The translations under genes were made by a program, and so were the position numbers. From Bdellovibrio sp. (GTDB taxonomy: Bacteria > Myxococcota > SpSt-1050), in NCBI GenBank assembly GCA_020725805.1, contig DYEF01000022.1, forward strand, positions 1 to 59,265: a DNA stretch of 59,265 bases. Direction: 5' to 3'. The notes under the pieces are model-generated. The model made no database searches. It was not told the DNA's origin and saw only the letters and a list, made by a program, of their open reading frames with translations. Positions 41,602 through 50,411 of this stretch are shown here, piece after piece. Position 1 is the first letter of the stretch, and each line of letters opens with the position of its first letter.

Positions 41602-42613
41602 TCTCTTTTTCTCCCGCTTTTTTGAGTGTTTTTGCAACGGTGCTGATAAGTTCCCCTATACCTTCTCTTGTGACTCCGCTTATGGGAATTACCCTGTATC
41701 TCTTCTTCTTTGCTTTAATTCTATCTACGACTTTCTTTATCTCACTTTTATCTGCAATCAGGTCGATCTTGTTGACGGCGATTATCTGTGGCCTTTTGAG
41801 AAGCTCGGGATTGTACATTTTGAGTTCATAGTTGATATCGTCGATGTCTTTGATGATATCTCTGTCGGGGCTGTAGGCAACAATATGCACAAATATCTTA
41901 CACCTCTCGATATGTCTCAGAAATCTGTCACCGAGACCCACCCCCTTGTGTGCATCCCTGATGAGACCGGGAGTATCTGCCATTACGAAGGAGAGTTCAT
42001 CCGAATATCTTACGACTCCGAGATTGGGTACGAGTGTCGTAAACGGATAATCCGCGATCTTGGGGCGTGCGTTCGAAACTACGGAAATCAGGGTGGATTT
42101 ACCTGCGTTCGGAAGTCCTATGATTCCTACATCTGCAAAGAGTTTCAGCTCGAGTCTTACAGTAATCTCCTCTCCTACCTCACCTTTAGTGGCAATCCTC
42201 GGGGCCTGATTAGTGGAAGATTTGAAATGGATATTCCCGAAACCGCCTCTTCCTCCCTTTGCGATGACCTCGCTCTGGCCATCGTATGTAAACTCCGCAA
42301 TCAGTTCATTTGTCTCGTCGTTAAAAACAAGTGTCCCGACAGGTACCTTAATAATCAGCGGTTCGGCATTTCTGCCATACATATCCGAGCCTTTACCGTG
42401 TTCACCGTTTGCCGCAAAATAGTGTCTTCTGTATCTGAAGTCCACAAGGGTTGTCATCTGTGAGTCGGCTATGAATATTATATCACCGCCTTTGCCTCCG
42501 TCTCCGCCGTCCGGACCCCCGAATGGTCTGTATTTCTCCCGTCTGAAGCTCATACACCCGTTGCCGCCTCTCCCTGCCTTCAGATATATTTTTGCCTCGT
42601 CAATGAATTTCAT
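41576..42613 (-). CDS. obgE: GTPase ObgE/CgtA
   Basis: Essential ribosome-assembly and stress GTPase. Of its 345 aa, the Gly-rich Obg fold covers about 1-158 (AGRGGNGCMSFRREKY, GGPDGGDGGKGGD, KGGRGGFGN). The G domain follows, with G1 GLPNAGKST, G3 DTPG and G4 NKID. It has no TGS-like C-terminal extension. The stop of the SDR gene overlaps its start by four bases. A long plus-strand frame across it is a shadow. Confidence 0.95.
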   Translation of the reverse strand: MKFIDEAKIYLKAGRGGNGCMSFRREKYRPFGGPDGGDGGKGGDIIFIADSQMTTLVDFRYRRHYFAANGEHGKGSDMYGRNAEPLIIKVPVGTLVFNDETNELIAEFTYDGQSEVIAKGGRGGFGNIHFKSSTNQAPRIATKGEVGEEITVRLELKLFADVGIIGLPNAGKSTLISVVSNARPKIADYPFTTLVPNLGVVRYSDELSFVMADTPGLIRDAHKGVGLGDRFLRHIERCKIFVHIVAYSPDRDIIKDIDDINYELKMYNPELLKRPQIIAVNKIDLIADKSEIKKVVDRIKAKKKRYRVIPISGVTREGIGELISTVAKTLKKAGEKENEKRRNSK

Positions 42614-43551
42614 AGTCTGTTTATGTTGGTTGCGAGTCTTATCTCACGGATAATATCGCTGATTTTGTAGGAAGGGAGAAATGAAAGCCTCTCTCTTATC
42701 CTGCTGTCGTCCACCATACAGGGATATTTGAGAAAATCGACCTGCTCCGGATGAAGTGAGGTCAGTCCGGCCGCAAATAGTGCCTTAAATGTTGTTTTCT
42801 CAAAAAGAGGAAGTATGGGCAGATGGGTAATCCCGATCTCTTTGAGTAAAGTCAGAAGCGGTATCTGGTCCTGTCCTGATATGTTGAAAATCCCCCGTTC
42901 CCTGTTTTTCATAATCATCTCTATTGCACGGAATAAATCACGGATATGCATAATCTGAATCATCGGATTAAAACCCGCAACTGTGGGTACAATTTTGCTT
43001 CTTATGTATTGCATAATTCCGTTACTGATATTCATCCCCACAATATGGCAGGGTCTGAGAATGGTAGTCAGCATTGAAGGGGCCTTCCAGAAGTATGACT
43101 GGACAAGCAGGTCCGTCTCCACAAGGTCTCTCAGAATCGGGATATTCTTGGAGCCGTATAACTGGTGGCTCTCGGGGATAAAGAGCGGATTGTCCGGAGA
43201 AGGTCCGTAAATATCTGCGGATGAGAGAAATATAAACTGCGGGACCTTGTATTTCAGGGAGAGTTCGAGCAGATTGGAAGTGCCTGTCAGGTTGAATTCG
43301 TAGTGTTCCTTCGAACCGACCCTTGGATTGTGAATGATATTCAGATGAATGACCATCTTGATATAATATTTTCTGAATATCTCTTCGATTTTCTTACGTC
43401 TGATGTCAAGCTGGAAATGGATTATATCTTTTGGTCTGTCACTGAATTCCCTTCTGTCGAGGCCGATAATCTTGTGTTCCCTGTGAAGGTATGCCGCCAG
43501 TTCCTTTCCGAAATTTCCGCAGATTCCGCTTATAAGAATGTATTCTTTCAT
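42610..43551 (-). CDS. NAD-dependent epimerase/dehydratase-like SDR protein
   Basis: Extended short-chain dehydrogenase/reductase, 313 aa. The nucleotide loop is SGICGNFG (GxxGxxG), acidic GLDRR ends the second strand, and FLSSADIYGP is typical of sugar-nucleotide epimerases. The catalytic YxxxK is not canonical: the likely site reads LYGSKN, with Lys at +3 rather than +4. It may be non-catalytic or act on an unusual substrate. It lies three bases after the acyltransferase gene, so a lipid or glycolipid role is plausible. Confidence 0.7.
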   Translation of the reverse strand: MKEYILISGICGNFGKELAAYLHREHKIIGLDRREFSDRPKDIIHFQLDIRRKKIEEIFRKYYIKMVIHLNIIHNPRVGSKEHYEFNLTGTSNLLELSLKYKVPQFIFLSSADIYGPSPDNPLFIPESHQLYGSKNIPILRDLVETDLLVQSYFWKAPSMLTTILRPCHIVGMNISNGIMQYIRSKIVPTVAGFNPMIQIMHIRDLFRAIEMIMKNRERGIFNISGQDQIPLLTLLKEIGITHLPILPLFEKTTFKALFAAGLTSLHPEQVDFLKYPCMVDDSRIRERLSFLPSYKISDIIREIRLATNINRL

Positions 43552-43554
43552 AAT

Positions 43555-44427
43555 TTACCAGAAGACTGATTTTCTCTTTTTAAGACCTGTGTATATCATA
43601 GACTGAAGCGTTGACCTTACTTCAGAGACATTTCTCATCAGAATATCTTCATCACCCTCGGGACTTTCGGTAAAGGTCATCGGTCTGCCGAAGTGGATTC
43701 TGTATCTGACAGGGTAGGGCAGAATACCTACCGGAAAGAGCCACGGGAATGTCGGTGTAATAGGGAAGGCCGGCATTCCGAAGATGGCACCTATCTTTTT
43801 CAGATTGGCAAAGGACGGCTGCTGTTCTTCTGACCCGATTACTGCAACGGGAATAATAGGTGTCTTTGTAGCCATTGCTATTTTCATAAATCCGGTACCG
43901 AATTCCTGTAACTGATATCTCTTGTCGAAGGTCTTGTTGATTCCCTTCACGCCCTCGGGGAAGACAAGAAGACTCTCTTTCATATTAAGAAGTTTTATTG
44001 CATTTTCGGGAGTCCCGACTATCTGTCCTGTGCGTGCAAAGAAGGTGCTGACAAAGGGGAGCGTTGGTGCCCACTTCTCAACCATCGAACGGACAAGTCT
44101 CGGAGGATCTTTTTCGAGCAGAAGGGAAGCGGCAATCAGAAAACCGTCAAAAGGGAGCTGACCCGCGTGATTTGCAACGAACATAATATTTCTGTCAGGT
44201 ACATTCTCTATATCAAATACCTGAACCCTGAAGTAATACCGGTAGATTATGTATGCCGGCAGAGCGGCATATTTAAGTGTTTCCGGCTTGAAACCAAACG
44301 GGTCATAACCGAATTCATTGACCGGTGTGGGGAGTTGCTTTATCTTTTCTTCAATATCAAAGCCCAGCACTTCACTGGTCAGCTTCTTGAGTTTTGAATC
44401 GATTCTTTTTGCAAGAAGATTTTTCAT
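43555..44427 (-). CDS. PlsC-type lysophospholipid/glycerol acyltransferase
   Basis: Membrane-associated acyltransferase, 290 aa. Motif I is NHAGQLPFDG, where the His and Asp are spaced more widely than the usual HX4D. Motif III is FPEGVKGINK, followed by GFMKIAMATKTPIIPVAVIG. The N-terminus is helical and basic. It resembles the LPLAT subgroup with NHxGxLPFDG found in actinobacteria and myxobacteria. It overlaps the HxsD-like gene by four bases. The acceptor is unknown. Confidence 0.8.
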   Translation of the reverse strand: MKNLLAKRIDSKLKKLTSEVLGFDIEEKIKQLPTPVNEFGYDPFGFKPETLKYAALPAYIIYRYYFRVQVFDIENVPDRNIMFVANHAGQLPFDGFLIAASLLLEKDPPRLVRSMVEKWAPTLPFVSTFFARTGQIVGTPENAIKLLNMKESLLVFPEGVKGINKTFDKRYQLQEFGTGFMKIAMATKTPIIPVAVIGSEEQQPSFANLKKIGAIFGMPAFPITPTFPWLFPVGILPYPVRYRIHFGRPMTFTESPEGDEDILMRNVSEVRSTLQSMIYTGLKKRKSVFW

Positions 44428-44873
44428 TTCTTCTCTTGTATCTTCTTCTTCGGGCTTTTACCTTTTGTGCTTTTGCCGGATTTCTTTTTCTGCTCTTCCC
44501 ACGGAGTGGCAATCCCGAGCGGGTCATCGATATAATCCTCATCCGTTACCGGACTCTCTGCCGAATTGTCAATTGCCCCGAACTGCGCTCCGAGAAGTGC
44601 CTTCCCGAGAATATATTCTCTGAGTTTCTGATTCTCTTTTGCTATTTTGAGTCGTAAGGTCTGATTGATTAATTCCTGTTCTATCCTGCGCATCAGGTCG
44701 TCAGTCTGTTTCCTGTCAAGAGCTGTATCGGATGTGAGCTGCATAACAATACTGTCTTTTTTTCCGCTTTTGAGCTTGACGTAATACTTTTCGAGCAGAA
44801 GGTAGGCGACAGAATATACAGCGTCCTGAGGATAAAATTTTGTGTCTATTTCGAATTCGTAAGTCTTTGACAT
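44424..44873 (-). CDS. HxsD-like protein
   Basis: A 149-aa cytoplasmic protein. The first 95 residues look like the HxsD family of His-Xaa-Ser peptide-maturation systems: FYPQDAVYSVAYLLLEKYYVKL at the start and ELINQTLRLKIAKENQKLRE later, comparable with the family's LLNDYxLRE motif. The C-terminal 50 residues are a Lys/Ser-rich tail. No radical SAM partner (HxsB/HxsC) or HxsA substrate is nearby. It starts 22 bases after the porin stop. Family assignment is from memory of motifs. Confidence 0.5.
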   Translation of the reverse strand: MSKTYEFEIDTKFYPQDAVYSVAYLLLEKYYVKLKSGKKDSIVMQLTSDTALDRKQTDDLMRRIEQELINQTLRLKIAKENQKLREYILGKALLGAQFGAIDNSAESPVTDEDYIDDPLGIATPWEEQKKKSGKSTKGKSPKKKIQEKK

Positions 44874-44895
44874 ATAAACCTCTTAAAAAACCTGA

Positions 44896-46614
44896 TTAAA
44901 AGTTAAGATTTATCATACCAAAACCAAAGTGGACGAAATCATTGCCCAGAACTACCTGATTACCCTGTGCATCCTTATAGAGATAACTCGACTGGTTTAT
45001 CTGATAATCGAGCGGCTGGGATAAGGCATAGCCGGCAGATAAAGTCAGGTTTTTGTTGTAGGTAAACTTAATTATAAGGTCTGTCTCCCAGCCCAGATTT
45101 CTGCCGTTTTCACCCTTGGGGTCATAAAGTGAAAGGTTGTATCGTCCGTCATATACAATTCCCTTCGAGGATGCCAGCATAAAATAGTAGTAATTCAGGG
45201 CGATATTCAGTCTCGGCAGCGGATAGATACCTATACCGCCTCTTGGAAGGATTATATTTGAGAGAGCTGTCTGATTCATAATTCCGTATCTGCACTCATT
45301 TGTGCCGTAGAACTGTAAAAACTGCAGTGACTGGTCCTTTGAACCCGAATCGCCCGTTGCATAGGCAAATCCGCCCCATACATAAGGTGACATATTCAGG
45401 GGGAGATGGTATTTGAGTGTTAAATCTGCTGCACCTGCTATATGGTCTCTTCCCCGGTTCTTACCAATCTGAAACATCATTTCGGCATTGACCTTTAGTT
45501 TGCTGAAAACAGAATCCGTTCTGATGCCGAGCGTCCCTACGTTAATATCCTCACCTGATGAGGATGTTACATCCGGACCTACGCGGTTGTAAAAGCCGTA
45601 GCCATCTATAACTATATCATCGGTTATCTTTCCGGAATAATATAGCCCTATCAGGTCATCTCCCGGTGTCTTGTAGAGTTTGTTATTGATTCTCAGAACT
45701 TCGGATTCCCTGATTTTAGAGTAAATAAGGTGAAAGTCGTGCTTTGTAATGCTGTATTTCAGGATAGCGGCTGTAGAGGGTTCTGACTCAATGAACCATT
45801 TTTTATCTGCACCAAGGAATCTGCCGTCTCCGTAATTAAGCTGCAAAAGTCCTGCCTTAAGTGTGAGAGGAATATCCCTGAAGTTACCGATTTCCACGGA
45901 TGCCTCATATGTGCCCAGACCGTGATTGCCCTTGTATAGTGAGTTGTAAACCGTATCCAGAGGTACTTTCAGTGAGGTAGTCTTTGTCTCGGTAAAAACG
46001 TTCAGATTCTGGTCTCCCCAGACCTGTGTGTGTCTGAGTTTGTAGGTGGCTGACAGCCTGTTTTTATAGCTGACGCTTCCGCCGAATACGGACCTCTGGA
46101 GTATCCTCATCTCAGAGTCGTCATTTGCACTGTTGTAATCGGTCATATTGTCTGTAAGCTCACCCCTGATGAGTGTTTCGAAACTGAATCTGAATACTGT
46201 ATTCTCGTCATAGACAAATCCGGGTCCGTTGATTGCCTTCAGCTTTTCCGCCTCTTCTCTCTGCTTTGCGTATTCGTCGATTTTTGCTTTTACTGTCTCT
46301 TCAGATATGGATTTGGCCTTTTCCTGAATATTCTTATCTGTGGTCTCGAGTATCCTCTTTTCCAGTTCCTCAAGTATTTTTTTGTTTTCTTCCTGTGATG
46401 TCTTTATTGCTTCCTCGATTGCCTTTTTGTTTTCCTCCAGAAGTTTCGGTCTTTCTTCCGAGAAGAACTTGTTGATTGCTTCAGTTGAAATCTGGTTTAC
46501 TGTCTCTTCTGTGAGCTTGACCGGCTTCTTCGGTGCCTCCTGAGCAAAAACCGAAACAGAGGCAAAAAGGAGAATAAATAAGGGAATAATAAGTCTCTTG
46601 GTTGAATTAATCAT
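44896..46614 (-). CDS. Outer-membrane porin with periplasmic coiled coil
   Basis: A 572-aa protein. The signal peptide (1-24) ends SVFAQ. Residues about 30-125 form a Glu/Lys-rich coiled coil, perhaps binding peptidoglycan or a periplasmic partner. The remainder is a large beta barrel of alternating strands, with an alginate-export-like look, and ends in NLNF, a C-terminal aromatic barrel signal. It lies directly after the pentaheme cytochrome gene, so an electron-conduit or substrate-channel role is possible. Substrate unknown. Confidence 0.75.
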   Translation of the reverse strand: MINSTKRLIIPLFILLFASVSVFAQEAPKKPVKLTEETVNQISTEAINKFFSEERPKLLEENKKAIEEAIKTSQEENKKILEELEKRILETTDKNIQEKAKSISEETVKAKIDEYAKQREEAEKLKAINGPGFVYDENTVFRFSFETLIRGELTDNMTDYNSANDDSEMRILQRSVFGGSVSYKNRLSATYKLRHTQVWGDQNLNVFTETKTTSLKVPLDTVYNSLYKGNHGLGTYEASVEIGNFRDIPLTLKAGLLQLNYGDGRFLGADKKWFIESEPSTAAILKYSITKHDFHLIYSKIRESEVLRINNKLYKTPGDDLIGLYYSGKITDDIVIDGYGFYNRVGPDVTSSSGEDINVGTLGIRTDSVFSKLKVNAEMMFQIGKNRGRDHIAGAADLTLKYHLPLNMSPYVWGGFAYATGDSGSKDQSLQFLQFYGTNECRYGIMNQTALSNIILPRGGIGIYPLPRLNIALNYYYFMLASSKGIVYDGRYNLSLYDPKGENGRNLGWETDLIIKFTYNKNLTLSAGYALSQPLDYQINQSSYLYKDAQGNQVVLGNDFVHFGFGMINLNF

Positions 46615-46633
46615 TGTTGACTCCTTGATGGAA

Positions 46634-47485
46634 TTACTTTTTATTCAAAGTCCTTCTCCACTTATAATACTGGTATAGATAGTATAAAACCCCCGTTATG
46701 GCAAGCATAATTATAATTGCAATGGCAATTGTAATAAGTCTTCTGACCTTTATCCTTTCAAGTTCCGAATTTATCTCCTTCCTTATATGTCCCGAGAGAA
46801 GGAGGATGTAGTTCGAGTTTGAGGAGATATCGGCTCTTATGAATCTGTGACGCTGTGATTTCATGTTTTCACGTGACAGATTTATCTTGGACGTATATTT
46901 CTCGTAGATTTCGGGCATCTCGGAGCGGAATCTGTTAAGATGCGATTCTGTGGCGAGTAGTATTGTCTCAGCCTTTCTGAACTCATCCTTGACCGGAGCG
47001 ATATCCGGATATCGGTGGCAGGATGAACACCTGTCCGGTCTGATTATATCCAGACTTGCCTTTTTTATTCCGTGACTGTAATGGCAGTATACACAGTCGA
47101 GTTTGTTCTTGTGAACACCATTTAGCAGGTCTTCATATTCCTGTTTGTGGCAGTTGCCGCATATCTCATTTATTTTATGCCTGTCATACTTTGGTTTTTT
47201 GTAAAACGGACATGCGGAGAATATCCTGTCTTTTGGGCTCTCCGTCTTTTTCAGGATATAAGTCTCTTCCTTATGACAGCTGGTGCAGAATTTGCCGTTT
47301 TTGAAATGTACCGACTGCCGTTCCTGAATAACAGGCATAAAATCCTTCTTTTCGAGTACGAGCGAGGTATGACAGCTGTAACAGCTCTCGGTCTCATTTT
47401 CGTCACCTGAACTGACCCTGAGGTGATAGTATGTCTCGCCGTAAAGCATCATTGCAGCCAGATTTGCAAAAATATAAAGAGACAT
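46634..47485 (-). CDS. Membrane-anchored pentaheme cytochrome c
   Basis: A 283-aa exported cytochrome with five CxxCH heme sites: CYSCH, CTSCH, CGNCH, CVYCH and CSSCH, all in the first 165 residues. A helical periplasmic stretch and a membrane helix near 250-270 follow, with a basic end (YKWRRTLNKK) on the cytoplasmic side. The hydrophobic N-terminus is short and lacks a basic n-region, so a weak signal or anchor is all that is seen. Its start overlaps the preceding stop by one base (TGATG). It resembles cytochrome c3/NrfH-type electron carriers; the partner reductase is not in the window. Confidence 0.85.
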   Translation of the reverse strand: MSLYIFANLAAMMLYGETYYHLRVSSGDENETESCYSCHTSLVLEKKDFMPVIQERQSVHFKNGKFCTSCHKEETYILKKTESPKDRIFSACPFYKKPKYDRHKINEICGNCHKQEYEDLLNGVHKNKLDCVYCHYSHGIKKASLDIIRPDRCSSCHRYPDIAPVKDEFRKAETILLATESHLNRFRSEMPEIYEKYTSKINLSRENMKSQRHRFIRADISSNSNYILLLSGHIRKEINSELERIKVRRLITIAIAIIIMLAITGVLYYLYQYYKWRRTLNKK

Positions 47486-49224
47486 CAGAATCTGATTTCG
47501 TCGATTTCGACTATTGTCTGGTCCTTAACGGACAGGATTTTCAGTGGCCTGACAATTTCACGGATATTATTGGTTTTGAGTTCTCCGGCCGAACCAGTAA
47601 TACCCTGAATATTTTTGAGGGCATCTTTGAATTCATCTCTCGTCTGGGGTTTTTTGTTGCGGAGAATATTGAGTGTAATGAGAATCGAGTCGTAAAACTG
47701 AGAGTCAATCAGGTTGGGCTTTGTCTGATATCTTAAAGAGTATTCAGATACATACTTTTTGGTTGCCTCGTTCTCCGAATCAGCAAAGAATCCGTCTATA
47801 AAAATTGCGTTTTCGGCATATTTGCCCATTCTCTTTATAAGTTCATCGGAGTTCCATCCGTTTGCTCCCAGAAGCTGGACAGGTTTTATCTTGTTTATAC
47901 CGAGAACCTTCTGGGCATTCTCGAGTTCCTTTTTGCGGGCATTGGTAAACATAACATCCTCATAGGCAATAGCCGGGACAACGAGCGAGGCCTTGTCGTA
48001 GTAGTCCGGAATGAAGAGTGCATCGAAGTCGACAATTGGAGGGAAGTTGGCCTTCATCTTTTTTAAGAGAGCCTCCAGCCTTGCACCTGATAACCCCTCT
48101 GCCCATTTAGGCAGTTCTATATCTTCCGTCTTCTTCTTGGTCCGGAGTTCGGGATAGAATTTACCTGTGATTTTTCTTGCAGGGGCAGTAAATGTGGTCT
48201 GGTCGACCTCATAGTACTCGACGCCGGTAATCTCCTTGTTGTTTCTGTCTATCTCGTCCCAGAAGTAGTTTGTGAGTTCGACGCCGTAGTTATTGTTCGG
48301 ATAGATTATCCCGAATGTCTCGAGTTTGAGTTTTTCTACGGCGTATCTTGCCAGATATGTTGCCTGCATCTTGTTGGTAAGGCAGTTTCTGAATACGTAT
48401 TCACCTGTCTCGGTTATATCGTCCTTTCTGGAGAGTATCATTACCGGAACTTTGTATTTATTCGAAAGATATGCAACTTTTACGCTTTCCTGAAGAAATA
48501 CAGGCCCCAATATCGCCAAAACATTTTCCTTCATTATAAGTTCGCTGGCTGCCTTCTCTGCCTTGTTCTCATCACCTTCAGTATCCCTGAATACAAGTTC
48601 CAGACCGTCATTGCTCACATATCTCAGGTCATTTTCGTCGGGATTCTCGACCCTAAGAAAGCCGCTGAAGAGCTCCAGATTTTTTATAAACTGTTCTCCG
48701 AAGGTTTTGTATTTACCTGAAAGAGGGAGCAGAATGCCGATTTTATTCGGAGAGACGTTTACTATGCTCTGAATGTTCTTTTCTATGAGCGAAATCTCCT
48801 TTATGAATGCAGAATTGGGAAATTCTTTTCTGAACGTGGCTATCTCACTGCTTAGTTTGTATGTCTCACCGAAATGGAGATAATATCTGATCAACCTGTA
48901 TCTTAAGACCTCTTTTGCCTCATTGTGGGTCACTTCCGTCAGTTTTTTTATTTCCTCGAATTTGATTCTGTCTGCAAGTTCCGAGAGTCTTTTCAAAAGG
49001 TCTTTCGTATTCTGTGTACTGCTGTTCTTCTCATAATATCTGATAAATTCTTCCGCCTCAGGTGAATATCTGACGGACTCGGCTGTCTTTACGGTATTTG
49101 CAGGTAATTCCTGCTTTGAAGGGTTACTGCTCTTTTCTGCCATCAGCTCTCTTTTCGTGCAGATAAAACCCGAGAGAATAGTAAGAATTACCGTAACAGA
49201 AAAAATAATGTGAATTTTTCTCAT
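47485..49224 (-). CDS. LpoA-like periplasmic binding protein
   Basis: A 579-aa exported protein. The start is ATG 49224 with AAGGA upstream, rather than the first ATG at 49242. A hydrophobic signal segment covers about 5-22, with a cysteine (GFIC) that is not a good lipobox. A helical, TPR-like region at about 45-150 is followed by a type-1 periplasmic binding fold (IGILLPLSGKYKTFGEQ, AILGPVFLQESVKVA, FGIIYPNNNYGVELTNYF). TPR plus PBP fold is the architecture of LpoA, activator of penicillin-binding protein 1A. A branched-chain amino-acid receptor relative is the alternative. First gene of a nine-gene minus operon. Confidence 0.65.
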   Translation of the reverse strand: MRKIHIIFSVTVILTILSGFICTKRELMAEKSSNPSKQELPANTVKTAESVRYSPEAEEFIRYYEKNSSTQNTKDLLKRLSELADRIKFEEIKKLTEVTHNEAKEVLRYRLIRYYLHFGETYKLSSEIATFRKEFPNSAFIKEISLIEKNIQSIVNVSPNKIGILLPLSGKYKTFGEQFIKNLELFSGFLRVENPDENDLRYVSNDGLELVFRDTEGDENKAEKAASELIMKENVLAILGPVFLQESVKVAYLSNKYKVPVMILSRKDDITETGEYVFRNCLTNKMQATYLARYAVEKLKLETFGIIYPNNNYGVELTNYFWDEIDRNNKEITGVEYYEVDQTTFTAPARKITGKFYPELRTKKKTEDIELPKWAEGLSGARLEALLKKMKANFPPIVDFDALFIPDYYDKASLVVPAIAYEDVMFTNARKKELENAQKVLGINKIKPVQLLGANGWNSDELIKRMGKYAENAIFIDGFFADSENEATKKYVSEYSLRYQTKPNLIDSQFYDSILITLNILRNKKPQTRDEFKDALKNIQGITGSAGELKTNNIREIVRPLKILSVKDQTIVEIDEIRF

Positions 49225-49256
49225 ACCAAATATTCCTTGCATAAAAGGTAAATTAC

Positions 49257-49285
49257 AATTTATCCGTATGTTAGAAAAAATTCAA
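49257..49285 (-). promoter_or_regulatory. Promoter of the LpoA-like/cytochrome/obgE operon
   Basis: On the minus strand: TTGAAT (49285-49280), a 17-base spacer, TAAATT (49262-49257). It lies about 30 bases before the chosen start. Both hexamers match four of six consensus positions. Confidence 0.4.
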
Positions 49286-49409
49286 GAATAAATATGAGTG
49301 CAGAAAGAATCAGGATGAGGTCAGAAAATCATTGATGTAAATACCGGATTGCTGTTTTAATATCAAACCTGCGAAAACTTTATTTGATTTTGGGGATTTT
49401 TTTATATAA

Positions 49410-50357
49410 ATGAACACTATGGCTGAATTTGATTTTATCAGAAAGATACACAGAAAGATTAAGGTCAGATCAAATGACGTTATAATAGGGATAGGTGATG
49501 ACTGTGCGCTGATAGATAACGGTAAAAAACTCCTTGTTACGGTCGATTCACAGGTAGAGAATATTCATTTCAGAAGGGACTGGGGAAGACCCGAATATCT
49601 GGGAAGAAAACTTGTGAGGGTAAACATGTCCGATATCTTTGCAAAAGGAGGAATTCCGAAGTATGCACTTCTGTCAGTCGGACTCAGCGATAAAAAACAG
49701 AGCAGTTTTATCCCCGGATATATAGACGGGGTAATTTCCGAACTCAATATTAATAAAATTCAGCTCATCGGGGGGAATGTCTCTTCCGTAAAGTCAGACC
49801 TCTTCTTTGATCTTGTAATGATAGGGCAGGTTGATGGTAAAAATCTGAGATTGAGAAAAGGAGCAGGGGCGGGTGATATTATTGCCGTAAGCGGCACGCT
49901 TGGCAATGCCTCTGCCGGAGTAGAGATACTGAGTAAGGACAGAGCTCCTGCAGGAAGGTACCGGGGACTCACCGATGCGTTTTTCAGTCCCGATATCGTA
50001 TATTACGGAAACAGAAAATTCTGGGATTATGTTACATCTTCGATTGATATAAGTGACGGTCTGACAGGTGATCTGGGGCATATTCTTGAGAGCAGCGGGT
50101 GCGGGGCGGAGATAGACTCAGATTCTATACCGGTTTCGGAGGAACTGCGGCATTACTGCAGGGAGAACGGGAAGGATATTTTTCATTTTGCACTCTCGGG
50201 CGGCGAAGACTACAGATTACTCGTGACACTCAGAAAGAATATCCCCAAAAAACTCATTAAAGAAAACGGATTCTTTGTCATAGGTAAAATAGTCAGAAAG
50301 AAGGGTCTGAGAATAAGAGGATTGAAAAAGAGGTATAACTCATTTGAACATTTTTAG
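49410..50357 (+). CDS. thiL: Thiamine-monophosphate kinase
   Basis: Phosphorylates thiamine monophosphate to thiamine diphosphate. The 315 aa have a PurM-like fold. Landmarks are the opening MAEFDFIRKI, IGIGDDCALID, TVDSQVENIHF, NMSDIFAKGG, GGNVSSV, and SIDISDGLTGDLGHIL with LSGGEDYRLL. Two ATGs (49410 and 49419) are possible; the second gives the usual family start. No strong ribosome site is seen. First gene of a four-gene plus-strand run. Confidence 0.92.
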   Translation: MNTMAEFDFIRKIHRKIKVRSNDVIIGIGDDCALIDNGKKLLVTVDSQVENIHFRRDWGRPEYLGRKLVRVNMSDIFAKGGIPKYALLSVGLSDKKQSSFIPGYIDGVISELNINKIQLIGGNVSSVKSDLFFDLVMIGQVDGKNLRLRKGAGAGDIIAVSGTLGNASAGVEILSKDRAPAGRYRGLTDAFFSPDIVYYGNRKFWDYVTSSIDISDGLTGDLGHILESSGCGAEIDSDSIPVSEELRHYCRENGKDIFHFALSGGEDYRLLVTLRKNIPKKLIKENGFFVIGKIVRKKGLRIRGLKKRYNSFEHF

Positions 50358-50411
50358 TTTTTGACTATGTTTTTCAGGAGTGCTATAAAACGCTCCAAGG
50401 AGGTTTTGAAT

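Noticed and set aside
41450-42463. 337-codon plus-strand open frame opposite obgE
   Set aside because: It is antisense to a clear ObgE with all G motifs; the translation is Cys/Ser/Tyr-rich with no family features and no ribosome site.
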